Below are positions 1 to 8,407 of a stretch of 64,000 nt of DNA, in pieces. Below the pieces are notes generated by a model. The model saw only the letters and a program-made list of their open reading frames with translations. It was not told the DNA's origin and did no database searches. Made by a program: the position numbers and the translations under genes. The stretch comes from Comamonas testosteroni TK102 (GTDB taxonomy: Bacteria > Pseudomonadota > Gammaproteobacteria > Burkholderiales > Burkholderiaceae_C). The stretch is from NCBI RefSeq assembly GCF_000739375.1, contig NZ_CP006704.1:3534001-3598000 (forward strand). Direction: 5' to 3'. Within the stretch, counting starts at the first letter, position 1, and each line of letters starts with the position of its first letter.

Positions 1-839
1 AGCCAGCGAAGATAAAGCTCCATCTGTCCCTTGAAAGCTGCCTTGAACTCGCCGACCTTCAACTCCACTGCCACCAGCCGCCGCAGCTTGCGGTTGTAAA
101 ACAGCAGGTCGAGGTGGAAATCCTCGCCGTCGATCTGGATGCGCTTCTGCCGGGCCACGAAGCTGAAACCCGCGCCCAGCTCCAACAAGAACGACTCCAT
201 TTCGCGGATGATCGCCGCCTCCAAGTCGCCTTCCTGCCAAGTGTCCCGCAGCCCCAGGAAGTCGAGGATGTACGGGTCGCGCATGACCAGGGCGGGCGAC
301 ATGCGCTGCGCATCGCGCATCGTCGCCAGCTCGTGCGCGATCGTCTCGCCCGGCTTTTGAGACAGCGCCGTGCGCTCGTACAGCATCGAGTCGATGCGCT
401 CGCGCAGCGTCCGGACGCTCCAGCGTTCGGCGCTCGCCATCTGCGCGTAATAGTCCCGCTGGAGCGGGTCTTTCAGCGGGATCAGGGCGATGAAGTGCGT
501 CCAGCTCAATTCTCGTATCAGTGATACGAGAATCTGCTCGTCGGGGAAGGTGGCCGCGAACTGCACCATGCGGCGCAGGTTCTGCTCGGCAAAACTGCCG
601 CCGTACTCCTTCACCAACTGCGCCGCCAGGGTGGGCAGGACTTCCTTGCCGTAGGCGCCCCGGCGTCCGTCCAAGACGTGCGTGCGGATGCGCTGGCCGA
701 TGCGCCAGTAGAGCATCGTCAGCTCGCTATTCACCGTCGAGGCGGCGCGCTTGCGCGCCGCCTCGATCAGTGCCCGAATGTCGCCCAGCAGCGCCGAAGG
801 CGCTGCGGACGATGCTGCGGATGACCGGCGCGTGTTCAT
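1..839 (-). CDS. YhcG/DUF1016-family PD-(D/E)XK nuclease, 3' end outside window
   Basis: I translated this frame from the ATG at 839; it stays open to the window edge, giving 279 residues of an incomplete protein. Residues of about 20-200 resemble the DUF1016 N-terminal helical domain. The end shows a PD-(D/E)XK nuclease core, with Asp244 in DLLFYNRKL and Glu259-Leu-Lys261 in AVELKVGEF, followed by KGQMELYL, typical of YhcG proteins. The start overlaps the integrase stop as ATGA, so the two are probably co-translated as part of one mobile element. These proteins are widespread on islands, and proposed roles include DNA processing and defence. A perfect 12-bp inverted repeat lies inside the gene at 509-533. 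The family call is firm; the biological role is not. Confidence 0.85.
   Translation of the reverse strand, partial: MNTRRSSAASSAAPSALLGDIRALIEAARKRAASTVNSELTMLYWRIGQRIRTHVLDGRRGAYGKEVLPTLAAQLVKEYGGSFAEQNLRRMVQFAATFPDEQILVSLIRELSWTHFIALIPLKDPLQRDYYAQMASAERWSVRTLRERIDSMLYERTALSQKPGETIAHELATMRDAQRMSPALVMRDPYILDFLGLRDTWQEGDLEAAIIREMESFLLELGAGFSFVARQKRIQIDGEDFHLDLLFYNRKLRRLVAVELKVGEFKAAFKGQMELYLRW
509..533. repeat. Perfect 12-bp inverted repeat inside the nuclease gene
   Basis: The arms ATTCTCGTATCA (509-520) and TGATACGAGAAT (522-533) are exact reverse complements around a single G. The site lies within codons for ILVSLIREL in the YhcG-like gene. It could be an operator or recombination site, or a by-product of a conserved protein motif. 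Confidence 0.6.
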
Positions 840-2035
840 GCCGCCGCCTCCGCAAGCTGGCGCGCACCCGTGATGGCTTGGCGGCGGCTGGCCACCAGCT
901 CGGCCGCATCGCGCACCGGCTTGTCCTCGGTGTGGACGTAGTGCATGAACATCGCCACGGTCTTGTGGCCCGTCAGCTTCATGCCCACTTTGGTCGGCAC
1001 GCCCGAATTGGCAATGTCGGTGGTCGAGCGATGGCGGATGCCGTGCGTGCCGACGTGCGGGACGCCGGCGGCCTTGAGCACCCGGCACCAGCCGCCATAG
1101 TGCTCGCCAAAGGTCAGGTGCTTGGCCGGGTCGTTCGGCGATGGCAGGACGTAGGGGCAGCCCTCCCGGCGCGGCGCCGTCGAAAGCAGCCGATAGGCTT
1201 CCTCGCTCATGGGCTTGGAAATGCCGCCGACCTTGCTGTCGGGCCACACCACGCGCCGGTTCTCGAAGTCCAGCCAGCTCCATTCGAGCGGGCAGATTTC
1301 GGAGCGCCGGGCGGCGAACTCGAATTGCAGGCGGATCGCCAGCGGGATGACGTAGTTCTCCAGCCCCTCCGCCTCCAGCTTCTCCAACTGGCGGAAGATC
1401 CGCACCATTTCCTCGTCCACGATGAGCCGGGTTTCCTTGCCCGGCGGGTACATGGGGACGTGGCGGCACGGGTTCGTGCCGTCCGGGCGGTAGCCCCACA
1501 CTTCGGCCAGGTTGAACATCTTGCGCAGCACGCCGAAGGTCTTGTTCGCCTCGGTCGGCTTGTAGGCCAGTTTCTCCATCAGCCCGGCAATGTCGGGCCG
1601 CTTCACGTCATGCACCTTCTTGCGGCCCAGCAGCGGGATGATGTTGCGGTCTATGACGCCCTGATAGCCGTCCTGCGTGCTGGGCTTGTTGCGCTTCTTG
1701 GAGTAGTCCTCCATGAACTTCTTGCACAACTCGGCCATCGTGGGCGCCTTGCGCGCCTCGGCCTTGGCGCCGCCGGGGTCGCCGCCCCGGCGAACCTCGG
1801 CCAGCCAGTCCTGTGCCTTGACTCGTGCCTGTTCGACGGTCAGCTCCCCGTACAGCCCCAGCGAGGGCTTGCGGGGCTGGCCGGAGTTCGTGCGGTACTG
1901 GAGCATGAACACCCGGCGGCCGGTCGGGGTAATCTTGCACAGGAAGCCGGGCACCACGGTATCTCGCAGTTCAACATCCTTGGCCTGGGGTTGGGCCGAC
2001 TCCACGGCGGTCTTGGTGAGCTTGATCTTTGCCAT
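836..2035 (-). CDS. Tyrosine site-specific recombinase (integrase)
   Basis: A 399-residue integrase of the phage/ICE type with an N-terminal DUF4102-like arm (MAKIKLTKTAVESAQ), a SAM-like core-binding region around residues 100-190 and a C-terminal catalytic domain. The catalytic residues visible are Arg in FAARRSE, His-x-x-Arg in THGIRHRS, His in LTGHK and the nucleophile Tyr in MHYVH. I chose the ATG at 2035, not 2053, because GAGGAG sits just upstream and the protein then begins at the family's usual MAKI. It overlaps the downstream nuclease by ATGA. As the promoter-proximal gene on the minus strand, it suggests that the element extends leftward and that its attachment site lies to the right of 2035. 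Confidence 0.93.
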   Translation of the reverse strand: MAKIKLTKTAVESAQPQAKDVELRDTVVPGFLCKITPTGRRVFMLQYRTNSGQPRKPSLGLYGELTVEQARVKAQDWLAEVRRGGDPGGAKAEARKAPTMAELCKKFMEDYSKKRNKPSTQDGYQGVIDRNIIPLLGRKKVHDVKRPDIAGLMEKLAYKPTEANKTFGVLRKMFNLAEVWGYRPDGTNPCRHVPMYPPGKETRLIVDEEMVRIFRQLEKLEAEGLENYVIPLAIRLQFEFAARRSEICPLEWSWLDFENRRVVWPDSKVGGISKPMSEEAYRLLSTAPRREGCPYVLPSPNDPAKHLTFGEHYGGWCRVLKAAGVPHVGTHGIRHRSTTDIANSGVPTKVGMKLTGHKTVAMFMHYVHTEDKPVRDAAELVASRRQAITGARQLAEAAA

Positions 2036-2536
2036 GATGACTCCTCGGAACAACCCGGATTCCAGGAGCCAGATAGGAGCGGCGCGAGGGAAAACCGGGT
2101 CAAGTTTCAGAAAGCACCGGCATATGATGGACGCGCGTAAGTTATTGATAAACCTGCTGTATCTAGCTACGGCGCAGTCCAGCGAACTACCGGGCTGGAG
2201 TCATCGTGAAACAAAAAACCTGTGGCGCGCCTGGCAACACCGGATATTCGAATCCCCGCAGCGCCCCACTTGCAAACGGCTGTCATTCCTTGTGCAAGAA
2301 ACATTATTCAAAAAGCGCGAGAGCTCGTCGGTTAGTTTCGAGTCACCGTCAATCAAGGAGGCGCCAAGAGCGACACATTGACCCAGGTATCTCTCAAGAA
2401 CTGAAACCAGACAGAAAGTCAGCCCTTCAATCGGCAACCGTACAAAAAAGGCGCTGCACCCCGATTCACTCACTAACTCATGACATAGATCCATATTCCT
2501 GACAGCCATTAAAACACTTACAACGGAGACAGCCCC
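2036..2536. other. Intergenic region between integrase and the catabolic operon; possible attachment site
   Basis: No convincing gene in 501 bases. At 2247-2268 the sequence TTCGAATCC followed by CCGCAGCGCCCCA resembles a tRNA T-loop and CCA end, as left by integration into a tRNA gene. The spacing from TTC to CCA is one base short and the 5' T-stem does not pair, so this is only a weak att candidate. A purine-rich GGAGA before 2537 serves the next gene. Confidence 0.3.
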
Positions 2537-3517
2537 ATGCGATTGAACATCAAACTCTGGTTCGCCACCCTTGCCACCTGCGCAATTGGAATGACCAGTG
2601 CTCACGCCAGCGACATATATCCAAGCAGGCCCATTCGGCTTATCGTTCCCTACCCTCCTGGCGGTCTGGCCGACACATTTTCGAGATCACTCGCAAAAAA
2701 TATCGGTGACAAGCTCAAACAGCCGGTGATCATTGAAAACAAGCCGGGTGCCAATCAGGTCATAGGCGTGGAATCTGCTCTACGGGCACCCGCAGATGGA
2801 TATACGCTGTTTCTAGGCTCCATGACCAGCCTGGCCACAAACATCGGGGTCTACCGACAATTACCTTACGACCCGATAAGGGATTTTTCTCCGGTCTCAA
2901 GCCTTTTTTCATCGCCACTCATTCTCACCGTTCGGGCCGATATTCCTGCGTATAACGTTGAAGACCTGGTGACAATCGCAAGAAAGAATCCCGGCAAGAC
3001 GACCTATGCCTCACTGGGAGATGGCGGCAGTCTTCATCTCGCCAGCGAGCTGTTTTCTCAGGCCGCCGATATCAAACTCCTGCGCGTGCCCTACAAGGGC
3101 AGCGCTCAGGCCATCAACGATGTGATGGGCGGCAACATCACCATGATCTTCGATGCAGGATCGACGGTGATTCCGCAGGTCGAGGGCAAGCGGCTGCGTG
3201 CACTGGCCGTGACCGGAGACAAGCCAATCCCGGCGCTGCCGGGTATTCCGTCGATGAAGCAGGCTGGCTATCCTTCCGTGGATATCAGTGTGTGGTGGGG
3301 GCTGGTGGTACGCAGCGGAACTCCGAAACCCATTGTGGATACGCTCAACAAAGCCGTCAAAGCCACTCTCGCCAGTCCCGAATTCGCGCAACCGTTTGTG
3401 GGCTATGGCTTGACGATCGAGTCCAGCTCTCCCGAGCAATTCGGGAACTTCATGCGGGAAGAATCGAAACGCTGGCCGACTTTCATGGCAAAGATCGGCA
3501 TTCAGGCTCAGCAGTAA
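2537..3517 (+). CDS. Bug/TctC-family periplasmic solute-binding protein
   Basis: A 326-residue extracytoplasmic binding protein of the Bordetella uptake gene family. It has a Sec signal peptide ending near SAHA at about residue 25, then the usual opening YPSRPIRLIVPYPPGG, the ADGYTLFLG motif near residue 95 and VPYKGSAQAINDVMGG around 190-205, which are hallmarks of the fold. Such proteins capture carboxylates; most in this lineage are orphans without TctAB membrane partners, and none is seen here. Its position as first gene before a CoA-transferase, a DUF35 protein and a thiolase suggests it binds the acid that the operon degrades. The start has a good GGAGA ribosome site. Confidence 0.9.
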   Translation: MRLNIKLWFATLATCAIGMTSAHASDIYPSRPIRLIVPYPPGGLADTFSRSLAKNIGDKLKQPVIIENKPGANQVIGVESALRAPADGYTLFLGSMTSLATNIGVYRQLPYDPIRDFSPVSSLFSSPLILTVRADIPAYNVEDLVTIARKNPGKTTYASLGDGGSLHLASELFSQAADIKLLRVPYKGSAQAINDVMGGNITMIFDAGSTVIPQVEGKRLRALAVTGDKPIPALPGIPSMKQAGYPSVDISVWWGLVVRSGTPKPIVDTLNKAVKATLASPEFAQPFVGYGLTIESSSPEQFGNFMREESKRWPTFMAKIGIQAQQ

Positions 3518-3525
3518 AGCCCGCC

Positions 3526-4212
3526 ATGCTTGACAAGATCCATACGGATATTCCTTCGGCCTTGGCCGACATCGTCGATGGGGCCACCGTCCTGGTGGGC
3601 GGCTTCGGAGGAGCCGGCCTGCCTTACGAGCTGGTTCATGGACTGATAGACCAAGGCGCCCGCGACCTGACCATCGTGAACAACAACTCGGGAACCGGAC
3701 ATGGCGGTCTGGCTGCACTGGTGGATGCCGGACGGGTCAGAAAAATGATCTGCTCCTTTCCCAAAGCGGCAAACCCCAAGTCCGATCCCAACATTTTTTC
3801 TCGCTGGTACAGGGAAGGACGCATCGAACTGGAGCTCGTGCCGCAAGGCACCATCGTGGAGCGCTTGCGAGCGGCTGCAGCCGGCCTGGGCGGTGTCTAC
3901 TGCCCGACCGGAGTCGGCACACTGCTGGCCAAGGGCAAGGAAATGCGCATGATTGGCGGCAAACCCTATTTGCTGGAGTTGCCCTTGCACGGGGACTTCG
4001 CCCTGATCAAAGCGCATCAAGGTGACCGCTGGGGCAATCTCACCTACCGCAAAGCGGCACGCAATTTCAATCCGGTCATGGCCATGGCGGCGAAAGTCAC
4101 CATTGCACAGGTTCACCAGACGCTGGATCTCGGCCAACTCGATCCGGAGCATGTTGTCACCCCGGGGATTTTCGTTCAACGCGTGGTGAATATTGCGGGA
4201 GCACAGTCATGA
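3526..4212 (+). CDS. 3-oxoacid CoA-transferase family, subunit A
   Basis: A 228-residue alpha subunit of a family I CoA-transferase (PcaI/ScoA/AtoD type). The glycine-rich signature VLVGGFGGAGLP falls at residues 22-33 and KAARNFNPVMAMAAKVTIAQV near the end is typical. The frame is open further upstream into the preceding gene, but the ATG at 3526 follows the binding-protein stop by eight bases and gives the family's N-terminus, so I use it. The stop overlaps the subunit B start as ATGA. The partner carries the catalytic Glu. The role inferred is to activate an organic acid to its CoA thioester from succinyl-CoA or acetyl-CoA; the true substrate cannot be read. Confidence 0.9.
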   Translation: MLDKIHTDIPSALADIVDGATVLVGGFGGAGLPYELVHGLIDQGARDLTIVNNNSGTGHGGLAALVDAGRVRKMICSFPKAANPKSDPNIFSRWYREGRIELELVPQGTIVERLRAAAAGLGGVYCPTGVGTLLAKGKEMRMIGGKPYLLELPLHGDFALIKAHQGDRWGNLTYRKAARNFNPVMAMAAKVTIAQVHQTLDLGQLDPEHVVTPGIFVQRVVNIAGAQS

Positions 4213-4913
4213 GCCTTTCTGCCAACAGGGGTCGCAGCCGCCAAAGCCTGGCGCGGCGTGTCGCCGATGACATCGAGAACGGCTGGTATGTCAATCTAGG
4301 AATTGGACTGCCCGAACTGGTTGCAGGCCATATCGGCGCAGGCAAGAGCGTGATCTTGCACAGCGAAAATGGCCTGCTGGGCATGGGTGGCCCCGCAGCC
4401 CCTGAAGCCGTCGATTGGGACCTGATCAATGCGGGCAAGAAGCCGGTAACCCTGTTGCCGGGCGGCTGCTATTTCGACCACCTCAGCTCATTCACCATGA
4501 TGCGCGGAGGCCATCTCGACCTGTGCATTCTGGGTGCGTTTCAAGTCTCGGAGCAGGGAGACCTCGCCAATTGGTGGACTGGCGACCCGGACGAGTTACC
4601 CGCGGTGGGAGGAGCCATGGATCTTGTGACCGGAACTCGCAGGGTTTTCGCGATCATGGACCATGTGGATCGCGATGGCCGCCCCAAGCTGGTATCGACA
4701 TGCACCTATCCTCTTACGGGAGCGTCAGTCGTCAACCGCGTCTACACCGACCTGGCGGTCATCGATATCACCCCGCAAGGCATGGTCGTGCAGGAAATGG
4801 TCGATTCCCTGGATCTGAAAATGCTTCAGGAAGTCACGCAAGCACCGCTGAGCGCAGCACCTGGCCTCACGCTGTTTGCCCGTTCTGACGAAGACAGGAG
4901 AAGCAGCTCATGA
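4209..4913 (+). CDS. 3-oxoacid CoA-transferase family, subunit B
   Basis: A 234-residue beta subunit of the CoA-transferase. The catalytic glutamate is Glu53 in HSENGLLGMG, the family signature, with GIGLPELV before it and LPGGCYFDHLSSF after it. It overlaps subunit A at its start and the DUF35 gene at its end (both ATGA), so the genes are translationally coupled. Length is near that of PcaJ/ScoB proteins (about 210-220). Together with subunit A it should transfer CoA through a glutamyl-CoA intermediate in the cytoplasm. The neighbours make it a dedicated catabolic transferase, not the housekeeping beta-ketoadipate one. Confidence 0.92.
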   Translation: MSLSANRGRSRQSLARRVADDIENGWYVNLGIGLPELVAGHIGAGKSVILHSENGLLGMGGPAAPEAVDWDLINAGKKPVTLLPGGCYFDHLSSFTMMRGGHLDLCILGAFQVSEQGDLANWWTGDPDELPAVGGAMDLVTGTRRVFAIMDHVDRDGRPKLVSTCTYPLTGASVVNRVYTDLAVIDITPQGMVVQEMVDSLDLKMLQEVTQAPLSAAPGLTLFARSDEDRRSSS

Positions 4914-5308
4914 GCACTCTTGAACCAGAGGATCATGGCGTGCAGGCTCGCTATTTCGATTACCTGGCTTCTGGCCAATGGCGAATACCTGTTTGCACCG
5001 ACTGCAGCAAGATCATTTTTTACCCGAGACAAATATGCCCCAACTGCGGGGGAGGCAAATTCCTATGGATAGCCCCCAAAGGCACGGGCACCATTTATTC
5101 CCAAAGCGTTATCCCGCGCTCTGAAAAAAATGGCGGCGCCTACTGCATTGTGCTTGTCGATATGGACGAGGGCTTTCGCATGATGAGCCGCATGCACAAC
5201 CTTCCACCGGAAGAGACTTATATCGGAATGCGGGTGAAGTCACTGCTTGCGTGTCTTGATGGTATTGCACAGCCCCAGGTTTTGTTCGAACCGATAGTCG
5301 GCAATTGA
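4910..5308 (+). CDS. DUF35 zinc-ribbon / OB-fold acyl-CoA-binding protein
   Basis: A 132-residue protein with a rubredoxin-like zinc ribbon (Cys29, Cys32, Cys43, Cys46; CTDC and CPNC) followed by an OB-fold. DUF35 proteins are usually encoded next to thiolase-like enzymes and form complexes with them, as in BbsA/BbsB of toluene degradation and ChsH2/Ltp2 of steroid side-chain degradation. The thiolase-like gene follows after one base, so a stable two-protein enzyme is likely. GGAGAAG before the ATG is a plausible ribosome site. The family is clear; the reaction depends on the partner. Confidence 0.9.
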   Translation: MSTLEPEDHGVQARYFDYLASGQWRIPVCTDCSKIIFYPRQICPNCGGGKFLWIAPKGTGTIYSQSVIPRSEKNGGAYCIVLVDMDEGFRMMSRMHNLPPEETYIGMRVKSLLACLDGIAQPQVLFEPIVGN

Positions 5309-5309
5309 A

Positions 5310-6482
5310 ATGAGAGATATCAATCAACTGCGCGCCACGGCAGCAATTACCGGAATAGGTCTGGCGGGGATGGGAGATGCCACCGGTTTTACCGAGATGG
5401 AAATACTGGCAAAATCCGCACACACTGCCGTGCGTGATGCCGGCCTCAAGATGTCCGACATCGACGGACTTTTTACGGCAAGCTTCAACCGATTCTTGCC
5501 GGCACTCTCGGTCGCTGAATACCTTGGCATCAATCCAGCATACATGGACAGTACGAATATTGGCGGAAGCGCCTACGTCAGCTGCCTAAAAAATGCTGCC
5601 ATGGCCTTGAACAGCGGTGCATGCAATGCGGTGCTGGTTGCCTACGGAAGCACCGCTTTTTCCGCTTCAGACTTTCGCCAGCAGATCGCTGCGCGCGCTC
5701 AGCTTGAGCCCCAACCCTTTGAGGCGCCTTATGCACCGTTCAACCCCGCGAGCTCCTATGCTTTGGCTGCGGCGAGGCATATGCATGAATATGGAACCAG
5801 CCGCGAGCAGTTGGCCGCTATTGCCGTCGCAGCCCGGCAATGGGCACAAGCCAACCCGCTGGCCTTTCGTCGCGGGCCATTGACTGTCGAAGATGTGCTC
5901 TCGGCTCGCATGATCAGTGACCCGCTGACCACCCTCGATTGCTGCTTGATCACGGACGGCGCAGGTGCCTTTGTCATGACCCGCTCGGATCTGGTTGGAC
6001 CCAGCGCAGCGCAACCCGTCTATATCCTGGGCGTGGCTGCCTCACAGACACACCGGCAGATTTCCTGCATGCCAGACCTCACATCCACGGCGGCCCGCGA
6101 GTCGGGCGCTCGCGCATTCGCCATGGCCGGACTTTCCGCGAAAGACATACATGCAGCGCAGCTGTATGACGCCTTCACCATCAACGTTCTGCTCTTTCTC
6201 GAAGACCTGGGTTTTTGCGCGAAAGGCGAGGGAGGAGGCTTCATCACAGAAACGGGTATCGGTCCTGGCGGCGCGCTGCCCGTGAACACCAACGGAGGTG
6301 GCCTTTCTTGCGTGCATCCTGGCATGTACGGGATATTCACCGTCATCGAGGCCGTTGAGTTGCTTCGTACAGGTGGACAATCACGCGGGCTCAAGCAGAT
6401 CGATGCCGTGCTTTGCCACGGCAATGGGGGAGTGCTCGCCAGCCAGTCCACGGCCATATTAGGTACGCAAGCCACGCTCTAG
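5310..6482 (+). CDS. Thiolase-fold enzyme (SCP2/Ltp2-like), probable partner of the DUF35 protein
   Basis: A 390-residue thiolase-superfamily protein with the N-terminal MEILAKSAHTAVRDAGLKMSDIDG pattern, here split by me as MEILAKSAH and DIDGLF, and C-terminal NTNGGGLSCVHPGMYG and LCHGNGG. In canonical thiolases a nucleophilic Cys lies in the NGGC-type segment after strand 3; here that segment reads TNIGGSAYVSC, so Ser87 takes the usual place and a Cys occurs only at 92. Ltp2-type retro-aldolases also lack that Cys. The enzyme could therefore cleave a beta-hydroxyacyl-CoA by aldol chemistry instead of thiolysis. It ends the operon that begins with the binding protein. Confidence 0.82.
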   Translation: MRDINQLRATAAITGIGLAGMGDATGFTEMEILAKSAHTAVRDAGLKMSDIDGLFTASFNRFLPALSVAEYLGINPAYMDSTNIGGSAYVSCLKNAAMALNSGACNAVLVAYGSTAFSASDFRQQIAARAQLEPQPFEAPYAPFNPASSYALAAARHMHEYGTSREQLAAIAVAARQWAQANPLAFRRGPLTVEDVLSARMISDPLTTLDCCLITDGAGAFVMTRSDLVGPSAAQPVYILGVAASQTHRQISCMPDLTSTAARESGARAFAMAGLSAKDIHAAQLYDAFTINVLLFLEDLGFCAKGEGGGFITETGIGPGGALPVNTNGGGLSCVHPGMYGIFTVIEAVELLRTGGQSRGLKQIDAVLCHGNGGVLASQSTAILGTQATL

Positions 6483-6677
6483 GTGCTGCGCTCAAAAGGC
6501 TCCACGCCCTCTCCATGCTTGACGACACCAATGCCAACCGCCTGTTGATGAGTTCTGCAAGCTACCTGCAGGGCTGCGCTGGCAGCCGAGATGAGGCCTC
6601 TTGATCACGCCCACTTCATAAGCCATTGCCCCAAAGAGATCAGTGCGCAATGAAAACTGGCAGGCCAGGCAAACCGC

Positions 6678-7025
6678 CTATTTGATGGTCTGGCCCTGCA
6701 GGCCTTTTTTCAGGATCAGGTCCACCACGGGCTGCTCGCGCTTGTTGGCGCGCATGCAGTGATCCTTCTGGAAGTGGTCTGTGACCCTGATCACCCAGCG
6801 CGCCCAGCGCTTGTTCTCGCGTTCGCGCCAGGCATGCGATGAGACGCTTTCCCAGGCATAGCCGTTGAGCACTGCGGCATTGACGAAATGGTCCAGGGCG
6901 CGCACTCCGGCCCTGCCTCGCTCCGTCTTGCCGAACAGGCCGACCCAGCAAAGAATCAGCCAGCCCAGGACCGCCAGCGGGACGACGGCGCACATCAACA
7001 CAAAACCTGCCAGGCGCTCCTTCAT
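6678..7025 (-). CDS. Small membrane protein of unknown function, last gene of the capsule operon
   Basis: A 115-residue protein with one clear hydrophobic segment at about residues 8-31 (GFVLMCAVVPLAVLGWLIL) and a basic, soluble C-terminal part containing ALDHFVNAAVLNGYAWESVS and SHAWRER. The start overlaps the P450 stop as ATGA, so it is translated with it. I do not recognise a named domain; similar short proteins with a SHAWR motif occur, in my recollection, as hypothetical proteins in related bacteria. It ends with TAG. A role as membrane tether or partner for the P450 or hydrolase is possible but is only a guess from gene order. Confidence 0.7.
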   Translation of the reverse strand: MKERLAGFVLMCAVVPLAVLGWLILCWVGLFGKTERGRAGVRALDHFVNAAVLNGYAWESVSSHAWRERENKRWARWVIRVTDHFQKDHCMRANKREQPVVDLILKKGLQGQTIK

Positions 7026-8407
7026 GCATCCTTCCTCTTGCGCAACTTGATACGTACCCCATTTTCAGAGCGAATCGTCAACCGCCCCACGGGCTGCGGC
7101 ACATGGCCCGGCGCGGGCAGGATTTCATAGCGCTGCAGCAGGCAGGCCAGAATCAGGACGGCTTCCTGCAGGGCAAATGCAGCGCCCAGACAGACGCGCG
7201 GGCCCATGCTGAAAGGCATGTAGGCGTGTTTGATGGCCTCCTTGTCCTCCTCACGGTCAAAGCGATCAGGGTCGAAGGCATCGGGGTTCTGCCACCATTT
7301 GCGGTGACGTTGCAGCAGCCAGGGTGCCACCACCACCGTGCTGCGCTCCTTCAATTGCTTGCCCCGTATGGGGCAGGACTGAACGTTCTCCCGGGCAAAG
7401 AAGCCCACTGGCGGGAACAGGCGCAAGGTTTCGCGAAAAATATTCCAGACCTGCGAGAAGCTCTTCATATCCGCCTGCTGCGGCAGACGGTCGCCGACCA
7501 CCTCCAGCACCTGTTCATAGGCACGCTGCTGCACGTCGGAAGACTGGGACAGCAGATAGCTGGCCCAGGTCAGTGCGCTGGCAGAGGTTTCATGCCCCGC
7601 CAGAAACAGCATGGCAACCTGATTGACCAGCTCTTCCTCGTTGAAAGGCTCGCCCGTATTCGGATCCTTGGCCTGCATGAAGGCGGCAAGAATATCCTCC
7701 TGCTCCTCGGCCTCGCCCCTCAGGTGCGCTTCATAGCGCGGCTTGATCATGGCGTGCAGCAGGCCGCGAATTTCGCGGGCGGCCTGGTTGCTCTGCCAGC
7801 GATACCAGGGCATGGTCAGCCAGCGAACGCCGAACAGGGCCGGCAGCATGAGCTTGGGAGCCAGCGCCTGGTAGCGGGCAAAGGCTTCGAAGATGCGATG
7901 CGCATCTGGCCCCTGCAAGGGCGTGGAAAAGATCGTGCGGAAAATGATATCGGCAGTGACATGAGTCATCTCGATCTCGATGTCGTAGGGCTGGGCCTGG
8001 TCCACGGCATCCAGGCGCTCCAGCATGGCCTGCGCGGCACCGAGCATGCGCGGGAAGGCGACGTTCACGCGGGCCTGGGCAAACGCCGGGTTCATCATGG
8101 TGCGCTGACGCTGCCACTGCTCGCCATTGGTCGTGAAGATGCTGTCTCCCAGCAAGGGCTCCAGCGACTCGTGCAGCAGATGGCTCTTGGGAAACTGCTG
8201 CGCCTCGCTCTGCATGACTCTTTTGACTTCCGCGATGTCGTTGAGCATGTAGAGATCCACGCCAGGCAGATGGACCTCGCCCATCTGCATGCTGTAGCTG
8301 CGCTCGAACAGCGCATCCATCCAGGAGCGCCGTGCATGCCAGAACATGCGCAGCTTCGATGTCTGCTCGGGATGGGGTTTGGGATAGGCGGGGCAAAAAC
8401 GACTCAT
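7022..8407 (-). CDS. Cytochrome P450 at the end of the capsule operon
   Basis: A 461-residue cytochrome P450. The heme ligand loop FSMGPRVCLG places the thiolate Cys at residue 406; the oxygen-activation helix shows FLAGHETSAS; the ExxR pair is in FRETLRLFPP; and the PERF-like segment reads FDPDRF. The FLAGHET-x-S pattern and ARENVQ resemble fatty-acid or lipid hydroxylases of the CYP4/CYP102-like group. No ferredoxin or reductase gene is adjacent. Start and stop overlap the neighbours by four bases, so it is co-translated with the hydrolase and the small membrane protein. A P450 behind kpsS is not part of a standard capsule locus. Substrate unknown; a lipid is my inference. Confidence 0.92.
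   Translation of the reverse strand: MSRFCPAYPKPHPEQTSKLRMFWHARRSWMDALFERSYSMQMGEVHLPGVDLYMLNDIAEVKRVMQSEAQQFPKSHLLHESLEPLLGDSIFTTNGEQWQRQRTMMNPAFAQARVNVAFPRMLGAAQAMLERLDAVDQAQPYDIEIEMTHVTADIIFRTIFSTPLQGPDAHRIFEAFARYQALAPKLMLPALFGVRWLTMPWYRWQSNQAAREIRGLLHAMIKPRYEAHLRGEAEEQEDILAAFMQAKDPNTGEPFNEEELVNQVAMLFLAGHETSASALTWASYLLSQSSDVQQRAYEQVLEVVGDRLPQQADMKSFSQVWNIFRETLRLFPPVGFFARENVQSCPIRGKQLKERSTVVVAPWLLQRHRKWWQNPDAFDPDRFDREEDKEAIKHAYMPFSMGPRVCLGAAFALQEAVLILACLLQRYEILPAPGHVPQPVGRLTIRSENGVRIKLRKRKDA

Noticed and set aside
1..2035. Tn4371-type ICE end
   Set aside because: I looked for the TTTTTCAT end repeat next to the integrase and did not find it, so this ICE family is not claimed.
521..2140. 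Long plus-strand open frame opposite the integrase
   Set aside because: Antisense to a gene with all catalytic motifs; no ribosome site or family resemblance. High-GC DNA often leaves the opposite strand open.
2241..2268. A complete tRNA gene at the integrase border
   Set aside because: Only a T-arm-like 3' end is present; no anticodon arm or acceptor 5' strand lies upstream, so it is reported only as a possible remnant.
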